DNA of 64,000 nt, from positions 1 to 64,000 of the forward strand of contig CANPDU010000006.1 of assembly GCA_947573135.1 (NCBI GenBank), read 5' to 3'. The position numbers and the translations under genes were made by a program. This DNA comes from an uncultured Bacteroidales bacterium. GTDB lineage: Bacteria > Bacteroidota > Bacteroidia > Bacteroidales > Muribaculaceae. The notes under the pieces were generated by a model. The model saw only the letters and a program-made list of their open reading frames with translations, did no database searches and was not told the origin of the DNA. Shown here piece by piece: positions 34,954 to 43,720 of this stretch (positions are counted from its first letter, which is position 1; each line of letters opens with the position of its first letter).

Positions 34954-36291
34954 ATGGAAATAAAACTCAAAAAAGGTCTTGACCTTAAGATCGCCGGTGC
35001 TGTGACAGATCTGACTGTCCATCAGGCCGACACAAAGGTCTTTGCCATAACGCCCGACGACTTTCCGGGATTCAGACCCAAGGTCGATGTCAAGGAAGGT
35101 GACGCGGTTATGGCCGGTGCTCCTATAATGCACGATAAAAATCATGAAGACGTCAAACTCGTGTCGCCGGTCGGAGGCATTGTAAAAGCTGTCGTCAGAG
35201 GCGAGCGACGGAAGGTGATGCGCATAGAGATCGCAAAAGACGAAAATCAGACATTCCGGCAGTTTGACGTCGCATCGTCGCTCGACGGTGACGGCGCGGC
35301 TCGTCTGCTGGCCGAGTCAGGTCTGCTGGCCGAAATGCGTCAGCGCCCTTACGACATCGTGCCTGATCCCGCTGTCGCCCCGCGAGACATTTTCGTCACA
35401 GCCATAGACTCGGCACCCCTTGCGGTGACTCCCGAGCTGGCGGTAGCCGGCAAAACAAAAGAAATCGAAGCCGCTGTCGCTTTGCTTGCCAAAATATGCA
35501 GAGGCACCATCTACATATCTGTCCGCCCGGGCTCAAAGATAGGCAATATTAACGGCGCAAAAATCGTGACTGTAAGCGGACCTCATCCCGCAGGCAACGC
35601 CGGCGTTCAGGCTGCAAATATCGCGCCGGTCAACAAAGGCGAAGTCATCTGGACTCTCGACATCGTGACGTTGGCACGTATCGGCGAACTCGTACTGAAC
35701 GGTAAGCGTGATTTTACGACACTTGTTGCCGTGACCGGGCCTGAAGTTGCCCGACCTTCAGTTGTGATGACCTGCGAAGGAGCAAGCGTTGCCTCTGTCC
35801 TCGCTGTGTCGCCGCTCAAATCGTCTGACCATCATGTGCGCATCATTTCAGGCAACGTCCTGACCGGGACGGTCACGGCAAAGGACTCGTTCCTGCACTT
35901 CCCCTACCGTCAGCTGACCGTCATAGCCGAAGGCGACGACAAGGTAGAGTTCATGGGCTGGGCGTCGCTCTCTCCGGCAAAGCAAAGCGAGAGTCCGACA
36001 TTCCCCGGACATTTCTTCAAACGACCGATCACACCCGACGCCCGTCTTAACGGCGGCCGCAGAGCAATGATCATGAGCGGCGAATATGACCGCGTGATGC
36101 CGATGGACATTCTGCCCGAATACCTCATCAAGGCTATAATCGGACGTAACATCGACTCTATGGAGAAACTCGGCATTTATGAAGTGGCTCCCGAGGATTT
36201 CGGTGCGGCCGAATATGTCGACACTTCCAAACTTCCTCTCCAGCAGATAGTCAGAGAGGGTCTCGACTATATGCGTGAAGCTCTCGAATAA
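34954..36291 (+). CDS. nqrA: Na+-translocating NADH:quinone reductase subunit A
   Basis: 445 residues, standard for NqrA. It shows the N-terminal barrel-sandwich-like start KLKKGLDLKIAGAVTDLTVH, then MAGAPIMHDKNHEDVKLVSP and VGGIVKAVVRGERRKVMRIE, the FVTAIDSAPLAVTPE segment, SGPHPAGNAGVQAANIAPVN, GEVIWTLDIVTLARIG and the C-terminal DILPEYLIKAIIGRNIDSME. NqrA is the peripheral cytoplasmic subunit near the quinone site. It is the first gene of a complete nqrABCDEF operon in the standard order, which would couple NADH oxidation to sodium export and is the main primary pump in many Bacteroidales. Confidence 0.97.
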   Translation: MEIKLKKGLDLKIAGAVTDLTVHQADTKVFAITPDDFPGFRPKVDVKEGDAVMAGAPIMHDKNHEDVKLVSPVGGIVKAVVRGERRKVMRIEIAKDENQTFRQFDVASSLDGDGAARLLAESGLLAEMRQRPYDIVPDPAVAPRDIFVTAIDSAPLAVTPELAVAGKTKEIEAAVALLAKICRGTIYISVRPGSKIGNINGAKIVTVSGPHPAGNAGVQAANIAPVNKGEVIWTLDIVTLARIGELVLNGKRDFTTLVAVTGPEVARPSVVMTCEGASVASVLAVSPLKSSDHHVRIISGNVLTGTVTAKDSFLHFPYRQLTVIAEGDDKVEFMGWASLSPAKQSESPTFPGHFFKRPITPDARLNGGRRAMIMSGEYDRVMPMDILPEYLIKAIIGRNIDSMEKLGIYEVAPEDFGAAEYVDTSKLPLQQIVREGLDYMREALE

Positions 36292-36317
36292 TAACCAACA
36301 AGAAATATATCTGTGAG

Positions 36318-37535
36318 ATGAATTTTCTGAAAAAATATCTTGACCGGGTCCGTCCGAATTTCGAAGAGGGCGGTAAGCTCCATGCTTTTCACTCGGTGTT
36401 CGACGGTTTCGACACCTTCCTTTTCACTCCGTCGACGACCTCCGGAACACGTGGGGCGCATATCCACGATTCGATCGACTCCAAACGCACGATGATCATT
36501 GTCGTGGCTGCCCTTATGCCATGCTTCTTCTTCGGAATGTACAATACCGGCTATCAGCACCAGCTTGCTCTCGGGCTCGACAAATTCCCGTTCTGGGAGA
36601 TGATGCTCTACGGTTTTCTGGCCGTGCTGCCTCGCGTCGTGGTCGCTTACGTCGTCGGCCTCGGCATCGAATTCATCGTCGCCCAATGGCGTAAAGAGGA
36701 GATTCAGGAAGGTTTCCTTGTCACCGGCATTCTCATCCCGATGATTTTGCCGATCGAGACGCCGCTGTGTATGATCGCCGTCGCTACGGCGTTCTCCGTC
36801 ATCTTTGTCAAAGAAGTCTTCGGCGGCACAGGCTACAATGTCCTTAATGTCGCTCTTGTCACGCGCGCATTCCTCTTCTTCGCCTACCCCGCCCAGATGT
36901 CGGGCGACAAAGTGTTTGTCGCCACAGGCACCGCTCTCGGCTACGGACAGCCCGTCGCCGACGGCTTCACTTGCGCTACTCCGCTCGGACAGATCGCTAC
37001 CCAGACGAGCGATCAGCTCACGCTCACCGGCATCGACGGTAAAGTGCTCACAACCTGGGACGCCTTCGTAGGCCTTATCCCGGGATCATTCGGCGAGACT
37101 TCCATGATCTGCATTCTGATCGGCGCGGTAATTCTCCTCCTGAGCCGCATTGCCGACTGGAGAGTGATGTTCTCAGTTTTTGCCGGCGGCCTGATCATGG
37201 GATGGATCGCCAACATGTGCGCTACGCCTACATATCCCGCATCTTATCTTTCTCCGCTCGACCAGCTGCTCTACGGCGGTTTCGCTTTTGCGGCCGTCTT
37301 CATGGCAACAGATCCTGTCACCGCGGCTCGCACACGGACAGGAAAATATATCTACGGTCTGCTCATCGGCGTAATCGCCGTGCTGATCCGCACCTACAAC
37401 AACGGCTATCCCGAAGGCGCGATGCTTGCAGTCCTTCTGATGAACTGCTTCGCTCCGCTCATCGACTGGTGTGTCGTACAGGCCAACATCAGCCGCCGCA
37501 TGCGCCGTGCAAATCTAACCTCTAAAAACGCATGA
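36318..37535 (+). CDS. nqrB: Na+-translocating NADH:quinone reductase subunit B
   Basis: 405 residues with about ten membrane helices and the hallmark segments FTPSTTSGTRGAHIHDSIDS, KRTMIIVVAALMPCFFFGMY, NTGYQ and GILIPMILPIETPLCMIAVA, then FGGTGYNVLNVALVTRAFLF. The covalent-FMN site, usually S/T-G-A-T, reads T-C-A-T at residues 218-221 (DGFTCATPLGQ), with cysteine where glycine is usual; the threonine that carries FMN is kept. NqrB holds riboflavin and FMN and forms the main sodium pathway. It follows nqrA after 26 bases and overlaps nqrC by 4 bases. Confidence 0.96.
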   Translation: MNFLKKYLDRVRPNFEEGGKLHAFHSVFDGFDTFLFTPSTTSGTRGAHIHDSIDSKRTMIIVVAALMPCFFFGMYNTGYQHQLALGLDKFPFWEMMLYGFLAVLPRVVVAYVVGLGIEFIVAQWRKEEIQEGFLVTGILIPMILPIETPLCMIAVATAFSVIFVKEVFGGTGYNVLNVALVTRAFLFFAYPAQMSGDKVFVATGTALGYGQPVADGFTCATPLGQIATQTSDQLTLTGIDGKVLTTWDAFVGLIPGSFGETSMICILIGAVILLLSRIADWRVMFSVFAGGLIMGWIANMCATPTYPASYLSPLDQLLYGGFAFAAVFMATDPVTAARTRTGKYIYGLLIGVIAVLIRTYNNGYPEGAMLAVLLMNCFAPLIDWCVVQANISRRMRRANLTSKNA

Positions 37536-38245
37536 TCATGAACAAGCAAAGCAACAGCTATACAATATTATATATAATAGTGCTCGTGCTTGTCGTCGGA
37601 TCGGCACTCGCACTCACGGCGATGGCGCTCAAACCTCGCCAGCAGGAAAACGCCGACGCAGACAAGAAACGCCAGATACTCGCTTCGGTTCATGTCGTAG
37701 CCGAGGCTTCGGAAATCGCCTCGACTTTCGACAAGTATGTGACCGACCAGTTCATTGTCAACGAAAAAGGCGAGCGCATAGGCGACAACGCTTTTGCGGT
37801 CAACGTTGCCAATCAGTCGAAGGAATCAGCCGCAGAGCGTCAGCTCCCGGTCTATGTATGCACAATGCCCGGCGACGGAGCTACGAAATACATCCTTCCC
37901 GTCTATGGCGCCGGCCTTTGGGGGCCGATATGGGGCTATGTCGCTCTTGACGCCGACGGCTCGACTGTCTTTGGCGCATATTTCGCTCATCAGGGCGAGA
38001 CACCGGGACTTGGAGCCGAAATCGAGAAGCCCGCATTCTCTGACCAGTTTGAAGGCAAACAGATGTTCAAGGACGGACGCTTTCTCCCGGTGACGGTTGT
38101 CAAGGCCGGCCAGAAGCCGCTCGGCGATGAAGATTATGTCGACGCCGTGTCGGGAGGCACCATCACAAGTAAGGGCGTTGCGGCAATGCTTTCCGACTGC
38201 CTGTCGCCCTACAAGAACTTTTTAGAAACACTTAGAAACAAATAA
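37532..38245 (+). CDS. nqrC: Na+-translocating NADH:quinone reductase subunit C
   Basis: 237 residues from the ATG at 37532, which overlaps the nqrB stop (ATGA); a second ATG at 37538 is possible. One N-terminal membrane helix (YTILYIIVLVLVVGSALALT) is followed by a periplasmic FMN-binding domain: LPVYGAGLWGPIWGYVALDA, then AYFAHQGETPGLGAEIEKPA and the flavinylation motif DAVSGGTITSKGV, where T210 is the expected FMN-carrying residue. In ApbE-dependent systems FMN is attached by ApbE; no apbE gene is in this window. NqrC passes electrons to NqrB across the membrane. Confidence 0.96.
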   Translation: MIMNKQSNSYTILYIIVLVLVVGSALALTAMALKPRQQENADADKKRQILASVHVVAEASEIASTFDKYVTDQFIVNEKGERIGDNAFAVNVANQSKESAAERQLPVYVCTMPGDGATKYILPVYGAGLWGPIWGYVALDADGSTVFGAYFAHQGETPGLGAEIEKPAFSDQFEGKQMFKDGRFLPVTVVKAGQKPLGDEDYVDAVSGGTITSKGVAAMLSDCLSPYKNFLETLRNK

Positions 38246-38248
38246 GCC

Positions 38249-38875
38249 ATGGCAGAAAAAGTATCCAACAAAAGTGTTTTGTTCAATCCGTTTTCGAAAA
38301 ACAACCCGGTAATTGTTCAGGTGCTCGGCATCTGCTCGGTGCTTGCAGTCACTGCGAAACTCGAGCCGTCGATTGTGATGGGACTCTCGGTCATCGCTGT
38401 CCTCGCGTTCTCAAACGTCATCATTTCGCTGCTCAGAAACACCATCCCGACCAATATCCGCATCATCGTCCAGCTCGTGGTTGTCGCCGGTCTCGTAGTT
38501 ATCGTCAGCCAGCTGCTCCAGGCCTATGCCTACGACGTCAGCAAACAGCTTTCGGTCTTTATCGGTCTTATCATCACCAACTGTATTCTGATGGGACGTC
38601 TCGAGGCCTTCGCCATGGCCAACCGCCCCTGGCCGTCGTTTCTCGACGGCATCGGCAACGGCGTCGGCTATGCGATCATACTCGTGATCGTGGGTTTCTT
38701 CCGCGAACTCCTCGGCAGCGGCACACTGCTCGGCTATCAGGTCGTGCCACAGGCCTTCTATGACGCCGGCTATGTCAACAACGGTCTTATGATCCTTCCG
38801 CCGATGGCTCTGATCGTCGTGGCCTGCATTATATGGGTTCACCGTTCGAGAAACAAAGATTTACAGGAAGACTAA
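38249..38875 (+). CDS. nqrD: Na+-translocating NADH:quinone reductase subunit D
   Basis: 208 residues, all membrane helices of the RnfE/NqrD type: NPVIVQVLGICSVLAVTAKL near the start, then TNIRIIVQLVVVAGLVVIVS, FIGLIITNCILMGRLEAFAM and DGIGNGVGYAIILVIVGFFR followed by ELLGSG. NqrD and NqrE are homologous, inverted subunits that together hold the intramembrane 2Fe-2S or Fe centre through conserved cysteines. The cysteines in LGICSV and TNCILMG are present. The gene starts 3 bases after nqrC. Confidence 0.97.
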   Translation: MAEKVSNKSVLFNPFSKNNPVIVQVLGICSVLAVTAKLEPSIVMGLSVIAVLAFSNVIISLLRNTIPTNIRIIVQLVVVAGLVVIVSQLLQAYAYDVSKQLSVFIGLIITNCILMGRLEAFAMANRPWPSFLDGIGNGVGYAIILVIVGFFRELLGSGTLLGYQVVPQAFYDAGYVNNGLMILPPMALIVVACIIWVHRSRNKDLQED

Positions 38876-38908
38876 TCTCCACCATCCCATAGCTTCAAGA
38901 TAACAACA

Positions 38909-39526
38909 ATGGAAAATCTGAATATATTCATCCGGTCGATTTTCGTCGACAATATGATTTTCGCATACTTTCTGGGTATGTGTTCGTTTCTTGCCGTGAG
39001 CAAGAATGTCAAGACAGCTTTCGGTCTGGGCATCGCAGTCACCTTCATGCTCGTAGTCAGTCTGCCTGTCAACTATCTTCTCGAAACATACGTGCTCCGC
39101 GCCGGTGCGCTGGCGTGGCTCGGGCCTGAATATGCCGATGTCGATCTTAGCTTCCTGTCGCTTATCCTCTTCATCGCCGTCATCGCATCGATGACCCAGC
39201 TTGTCGAGATGGCAGTCGAGAAATACAGTCCGGCGCTCTACGCGTCGCTCGGCATCTTCCTGCCGCTAATTGCAGTCAACTGTGCCATCCTCGGCGGTTC
39301 GCTGTTCATGCAGCAGCGCGATTTCGGCAGTGTATGGACGGCCGTATGCGCCGGCGGCGGCTGGGGTCTCGGATGGCTCCTCGCGATCACTGCTATCGCA
39401 GCAATCCGCGAGCGCATCGCCGCCTACTCCAACATACCCCGTCCTCTCCGCGGCATAGGCATCACTTTCATATTAACCGCTTTGATGGGTATAGCTTTTA
39501 TGAGCTTCCTTGGCATTAAACTCTGA
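38909..39526 (+). CDS. nqrE: Na+-translocating NADH:quinone reductase subunit E
   Basis: 205 residues of the RnfA/NqrE type with six helices: IFVDNMIFAYFLGMCSFLAV (cysteine of the iron site), SKNVKTAFGLGIAVTFML, IVIASMTQLVEM-like FIAVIASMTQLVEMAVEKYS, then YASLGIFLPLIAVNCAILGG (second cysteine). It also carries the FGSVWTAVCAGGGWGLGWLL segment and RPLRGIGITFILTALMGIAF. It pairs with NqrD in the membrane around the iron centre. It lies 33 bases after nqrD and 6 bases before nqrF. Confidence 0.97.
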   Translation: MENLNIFIRSIFVDNMIFAYFLGMCSFLAVSKNVKTAFGLGIAVTFMLVVSLPVNYLLETYVLRAGALAWLGPEYADVDLSFLSLILFIAVIASMTQLVEMAVEKYSPALYASLGIFLPLIAVNCAILGGSLFMQQRDFGSVWTAVCAGGGWGLGWLLAITAIAAIRERIAAYSNIPRPLRGIGITFILTALMGIAFMSFLGIKL

Positions 39527-39532
39527 CGCGCC

Positions 39533-40837
39533 ATGACAACAAACATTCTACTCAGCGCTTCATCGGTCACTTCGCTGACCCTTATAGCCGGCGTCGGCAT
39601 CTTCCTGCTGATCACGCTCCTGTTGGTGATCATACTCCTCATCGCTAAAAAATGCCTCGTCAACTCCGGAGCCGTAAATATCAATATCAACAATGACAAG
39701 AATGTCGAAGCCGAGTCAGGCAAAAGTCTGCTCTCGACCTTAGCCGATCAGAATATCTTCCTGCCGTCGGCATGCGGCGGCAAGGGCAGCTGCGGACAGT
39801 GCAAGGTCCGTGTGCTCGAAGGCGGCGGCGAAATCCTGCCTACCGAGGCTGTCCATTTCACCCGGCGCGAGATACGCGAAGGCTGGCGCCTCGGCTGTCA
39901 GCTCAAGGTCAAGGACGATCTTAAGATCGACGTTCCCGCTTCGGTTCTCGACGTCAAGGAATGGGAATGCGAAGTTATCTCCAACCGCAACGTCGCAACA
40001 TTTATCAAGGAATTCATCGTAAAACTCCCCGAGGGCGAGCACATGAACTTCCTGCCCGGATCCTATGCCCAGATCAAAATTCCGCCATTCATGATGGACT
40101 ATGCCACTGACATCGACCGCGAGCTTATCGGCAAGGAATATCTGCCGGCATGGGAAAAATTCGGTCTCTTCGGTCTGCATTGCAAGAACGACGACACTAC
40201 TATCCGCGCCTACTCGATGGCCAACTATCCGGCCGAAGGCGACCGCATCATGCTGACCGTCCGCATCGCCACTCCTCCCTTCAAGCCGAAACCAGCCGTC
40301 GGATTCATGGACGTCAACCCGGGCATAGCGTCGAGCTACATTTTCACCCTCAAGCCAGGCGACAAAGTTATGATGAGCGGTCCCTACGGCGACTTCCACG
40401 TCAACACCGAGTCAAAGGCCGAAATGATGTGGATCGGAGGTGGCGCCGGCATGGCACCCCTGCGCTCTCAGATCATGTACATGACCAAGACGCTCAGATG
40501 CACCGACCGCGTAATGAATTACTTCTACGGCGCCCGTGCGCTCAACGAAGTGTTCTATCTCGACGACTTCCTCGCTCTCGAAAAAGAATTCCCCAACTTC
40601 AAGTTCCATCTTGCGCTCGACCGTCCCGATCCTGTCGCCGATGAAATCGGAGTTGCCTATACCCCGGGCTTCGTCCATCAGGTGATCTACGACACCTATC
40701 TCAAAGATCATCCCAATCCCGAGGATATCGAATACTATATGTGCGGACCCGGCCCGATGAGCAACGCCGTCAACGGCATGCTCGACAGCCTCGGAGTAGA
40801 ACCGTCGTCGATCCACTACGACAACTTCGGCGGCTGA
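39533..40837 (+). CDS. nqrF: Na+-translocating NADH:quinone reductase subunit F
   Basis: 434 residues. One N-terminal helix ([20 protein letters not shown]), a 2Fe-2S ferredoxin domain with cysteines C81, C87, C90 and C122 ([20 protein letters not shown], then LGCQLKV), an FAD domain ([20 protein letters not shown], followed by GIASSYIF) and an NADH domain ([20 protein letters not shown], then [26 protein letters not shown] and the C-terminal YDNFGG). It is the NADH-oxidising entry subunit of the complex. The operon ends here with a hairpin about 45 bases downstream. Confidence 0.97.
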   Translation: MTTNILLSASSVTSLTLIAGVGIFLLITLLLVIILLIAKKCLVNSGAVNININNDKNVEAESGKSLLSTLADQNIFLPSACGGKGSCGQCKVRVLEGGGEILPTEAVHFTRREIREGWRLGCQLKVKDDLKIDVPASVLDVKEWECEVISNRNVATFIKEFIVKLPEGEHMNFLPGSYAQIKIPPFMMDYATDIDRELIGKEYLPAWEKFGLFGLHCKNDDTTIRAYSMANYPAEGDRIMLTVRIATPPFKPKPAVGFMDVNPGIASSYIFTLKPGDKVMMSGPYGDFHVNTESKAEMMWIGGGAGMAPLRSQIMYMTKTLRCTDRVMNYFYGARALNEVFYLDDFLALEKEFPNFKFHLALDRPDPVADEIGVAYTPGFVHQVIYDTYLKDHPNPEDIEYYMCGPGPMSNAVNGMLDSLGVEPSSIHYDNFGG

Positions 40838-40881
40838 TCCCCGCCCCCGCATAACAGACACTAACATATCACACATTCGCT

Positions 40882-40910
40882 GCAGGCGACCTCTTATCGA
40901 GGCCGCCTGC
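40882..40910 (+). terminator. probable terminator of the nqr operon
   Basis: GCAGGCGACCTC (40882-40893) pairs with GAGGCCGCCTGC (40899-40910) with one mismatch and a 5-base loop. The tract after it is AT-rich but not a pure T-run. Confidence 0.6.
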
Positions 40911-41005
40911 ATTATTATATAATTTAAGCATCTTTAACGATTGGGGGGGGTAATTTGTTAAGTTTTGTGTAAATTTGTGCCTATAAACCTTATAATCATA
41001 GACAA

Positions 41006-41656
41006 ATGAAACTTGTCAATCAACTATTGCTTGCAGCCTGCTTTATGGTTGCCACGCCTTGCTCTTATGGTCAGCTTACTAAAGAGCAGATCAAAGAACA
41101 TCAGGAACTCTCAAAAATGACTAAAGAGCAGGCCAATAAAAAGGCTTCCAAAGATGCCCGTAACGAGGCCAAACGTCTGAAAAAAGAGGGCTGGAAAGCA
41201 GCTCCCGGCAGTCTGCCCATGGAAAAACAGCTCGATCGTTCATTCGCCATGTTCTATGAACTCGATACTGATTATCAGCAGAAATACTTCACTGAGCAGT
41301 CAATGGCCGTCGGCACTACTTTCAATGCCGCCAAGATGCAGGCATCCGAACTGGCGCGACTGGGACAGATCGGACAGATACAGTCCGAAGCGACGGCGAT
41401 TGTCGACAATTCGGTAGCCAACAATCAGCTGACGGCGGCCGAGGCCGAATCTATCACCAAAAGTATAATGTCGGGCAAAACCCTGTCATCGCAGTCTCTC
41501 GGCCGTATTATTCCCGTGGTCGAGCTTTACCGCGATCTGCCAAACGGCAATAAGGAAGTGATGATCCGAATCTTCTACGACGGCGCCTCGGCACGCGAGA
41601 TCGCCCGCAAGGCCGCCCTCGGTGATCTTAAAGACGAAGCCGGACAGATGAAATAA
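41006..41656 (+). CDS. exported LPP20-like protein of unknown function
   Basis: 216 residues with signal peptide MKLVNQLLLAACFMVATPCSYG. A charged helical segment follows (TKEQIKEHQELSKMTKEQAN and onward, about 24-65), then a compact domain with FNAAKMQASELARLGQIGQI, SVANNQLTAAEAESITKSIM and IIPVVELYRDLPNGNKEVMI, RIFYD. The A-x-x-x-A-x-x-LA helix followed by a strand with N-G-x-x-E-V resembles the LPP20/FlgT N-terminal fold, but I cannot prove membership. It is the first gene of the exported caspase locus and lies 24 bases before the DUF4384 gene. A run of eight G stands at 40943-40950 upstream. Confidence 0.65.
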   Translation: MKLVNQLLLAACFMVATPCSYGQLTKEQIKEHQELSKMTKEQANKKASKDARNEAKRLKKEGWKAAPGSLPMEKQLDRSFAMFYELDTDYQQKYFTEQSMAVGTTFNAAKMQASELARLGQIGQIQSEATAIVDNSVANNQLTAAEAESITKSIMSGKTLSSQSLGRIIPVVELYRDLPNGNKEVMIRIFYDGASAREIARKAALGDLKDEAGQMK

Positions 41657-41680
41657 CCCCATCGGCTACAGATCGGCACT

Positions 41681-42550
41681 ATGACGCAGTCACGGCGAAT
41701 AATATTATCTCTTGTCTTCATCTTTATAGCTGCGTCGCTACTGTCGGCATTATCAGTTGTCAAAGTCAAGGCCGAGTACGTTTATGTAGTGCCTTCCGAC
41801 GAAACTGACCGTCAGGCATCGGCCAAGGCTCTCGAATGCGCCCGTCTGAAAGCTCTTGCCGACGAATTCGGGACTTTTGTGAGCCACAGCACTTCGACCG
41901 TTGCCGCTAATGTCGACGGAGTTTCGGCGGTCTCGATAGCCGGACTCGGATCAAGCGATATTGCCGGAGTGTGGCTTGAGACAATCTACGAGAACGCCGC
42001 CCCCGAGATCGTCGACGGCCGTCTTGTGATCCGTGCCACTGTCCGGGGCAAAGCCCGCGCGAGAGACGTCTCGGCTCCCGAATTCGAGGTGCAGACCATG
42101 CGCTATATGCACGACGGTTCGCTGTCGCCGTCCGACGAGTTCAAGCATCGCGAACGTTTCGACATATCGTTCATCAGTCCGGTCGACGGCTACGTCGCTA
42201 TCTACGCTTCCGACGGCATAAACAATGCCTTCCGCCTGCTGCCCGACGCCTCGGCTAACGTTGCCGAACCGGTGCGTGTGAGCCGTGGTGTCGAATATCA
42301 CTTTTTTGAAAATTCAAATCCTGTCATGACTCTCGATCCGGGCGAGAACAGCGCAATGCTACGCATTTCTGTGATTTTTACCCCTAAGAAAAAAGCCTTC
42401 ACCCTGCCGGTTGACGAGTCGCGGCTATCGAAACAAGGCGATGTCAATGCGTGGCTCGTCTCTCAGGAACGCTACCGGTCATGGCTGTCAAAGATGCTCA
42501 ACGACAGCGCCACTCAGCGCCGCGATCTGTTTGTCTCCATAACTCGCTGA
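41681..42550 (+). CDS. exported DUF4384-domain protein
   Basis: 289 residues with a signal anchor (IILSLVFIFIAASLLSALSV). The N-terminal part (DRQASAKALECARLKALADE, FGTFVSHSTST, then LVIRATVRGKARA) again has the LPP20/FlgT-like layout. The C-terminal part (ERFDISFISPVDGYVAIYAS, AFRLLPDASANV, RVSRGVEYHFF) matches the DUF4384 pattern of a strand, a YxxIY turn and an LLP motif. DUF4384 domains are often fused to or encoded next to caspase-family proteases in bacteria, and a caspase gene lies about 1.2 kb downstream here. It may be a periplasmic partner or adaptor of that protease; this is inference. Confidence 0.75.
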   Translation: MTQSRRIILSLVFIFIAASLLSALSVVKVKAEYVYVVPSDETDRQASAKALECARLKALADEFGTFVSHSTSTVAANVDGVSAVSIAGLGSSDIAGVWLETIYENAAPEIVDGRLVIRATVRGKARARDVSAPEFEVQTMRYMHDGSLSPSDEFKHRERFDISFISPVDGYVAIYASDGINNAFRLLPDASANVAEPVRVSRGVEYHFFENSNPVMTLDPGENSAMLRISVIFTPKKKAFTLPVDESRLSKQGDVNAWLVSQERYRSWLSKMLNDSATQRRDLFVSITR

Positions 42551-42597
42551 AATATCAACAATTCCATTCATTACACATTCAAAGCCAACTCGCCAAT

Positions 42598-43129
42598 ATG
42601 AAAAAAATTATTCTTTTTGCTGTTATCGCAGTCGTTGCCCTACTTTCATCAACCCAGGCCTCTGCCCAAAAAGGCTATCGCGGCTTCGTCGACGTTGAGA
42701 TTGGGTCTTTGTACTGAGACTTTAGATAGTCGAACAGGCTTCGCTGGTGAAATATCGACAATTCATGGTTTTCAAGCAGGGAACTCATTCTTTGGAGCCG
42801 GAATTGGCATTAAGACATTAATAGTCACTGAGATTGAAAATACAGTTTCAATTCCAATGTTTGTACAGTATCGATATGATTACTCCCTTATATCAAACCA
42901 CAGTTTTTACGGAAAAGCCAAAGTTGGTTATGCGGTCATTGAAAATACTATATTCTATGGCGTAGGGTGCGGCATACGCTTTTCTCTGAATAACAATTAT
43001 ATTACAGCATTCAACTTAGGGTTAAATTTATCATTTGAGAAAGCCGGATATAGAGATTATAAAGCGTCATATTGCATAAAAGACAACCTGACAATTATGC
43101 CTGCTCTGACTTTCGGCATTGAATTCTAA
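42598..43129 (+). pseudogene. small outer-membrane barrel gene interrupted by a +1 frameshift
   Basis: The ATG at 42598 opens MKKIILFAVIAVVALLSSTQ, ASAQKGYRGFVDVE, identical to the start of the next gene. A single extra A at 42700 (GAGATTGGG here, GAGTTGGG in the paralogue) shifts the frame into a stop at 42715. Without that base the frame continues as TGFAGEISTIHGFQAGNSFF, GAGIGIKTL, QYRYDYSLISNHSFYGKAKV and ends ALTFGIEF, aligning with the paralogue along its whole length. So either the gene is a recent pseudogene, or expression is restored by a base change or ribosomal frameshifting. The rest of the frame is intact, which argues that the lesion is young. Confidence 0.85.
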
Positions 43130-43160
43130 TTTGATCATTCATCACAAAAATAATTCTTTT

Positions 43161-43697
43161 ATGAAAAAAATCATTCTTTTTGCTGTTATCGCAGTCGTTG
43201 CCCTACTCTCTTCAACCCAGGCCTCTGCCCAAAAAGGCTATCGCGGATTTGTCGATGTCGAGTTGGGTGCCGGAATTGAGACTGACTACTCAGAAAGCGG
43301 TTTCGTGGGTGGAGTATCTACAATCCACGGCTATCAATCCGGTCACTCATTCTTCGGTGCCGGAATTGGAATTAACGCTTTACCAATAACTGATATTAAT
43401 CATACAATTATGGTGCCTGTCTTCGCCCAATATCGATATGACTACTCTCTTGTCTCCAAGCATAGTTTTTACGGCAAAGCACGTCTCGGCTATGTAGTCA
43501 TTGACGGTGGTATTTTTGCCGGAGTTGGAGGAGGCATCCGTTTTTCACTGAATAACAGCCATATAACTGCTGTAAATTTAGGTCTGAACCTTACAATACA
43601 AAATCCGGAATATGAAGATTACTATTATTCAGGTTGGACTGAACATGAGAGATATATAACAATAATCCCCGCTCTGACTTTCGGTATTGAATTTTAG
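43161..43697 (+). CDS. small outer-membrane beta-barrel protein
   Basis: The ATG at 43161 gives 178 residues with signal peptide MKKIILFAVIAVVALLSSTQ-ASA. The mature protein (YRGFVDVELGAGIETDYSES, VSTIHGYQSGHSFFGAGIGI, YRYDYSLVSKHSFYGKARLG, YVVIDGGIFAGVGGGIRFSL) has alternating strands and short turns like an eight-stranded OmpW/OmpA-type barrel, and it ends ALTFGIEF with a terminal phenylalanine. It is the intact copy of a tandem pair. The first 84 bases of the two copies differ at only three positions, while the 3' parts differ much more, suggesting gene conversion or selection on the signal. It sits in the exported caspase locus, 23 bases before the caspase gene. Confidence 0.8.
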   Translation: MKKIILFAVIAVVALLSSTQASAQKGYRGFVDVELGAGIETDYSESGFVGGVSTIHGYQSGHSFFGAGIGINALPITDINHTIMVPVFAQYRYDYSLVSKHSFYGKARLGYVVIDGGIFAGVGGGIRFSLNNSHITAVNLGLNLTIQNPEYEDYYYSGWTEHERYITIIPALTFGIEF

Positions 43698-43720
43698 CAA
43701 TCAATTCACAATATAAAAAC

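Noticed and set aside
42617-42700. Start of the second barrel frame at 42617 as a real gene start
   Set aside because: Translation before 42700 in this frame gives a non-barrel sequence; the correct N-terminus is in the other frame from 42598, so a frameshifted gene explains it better.
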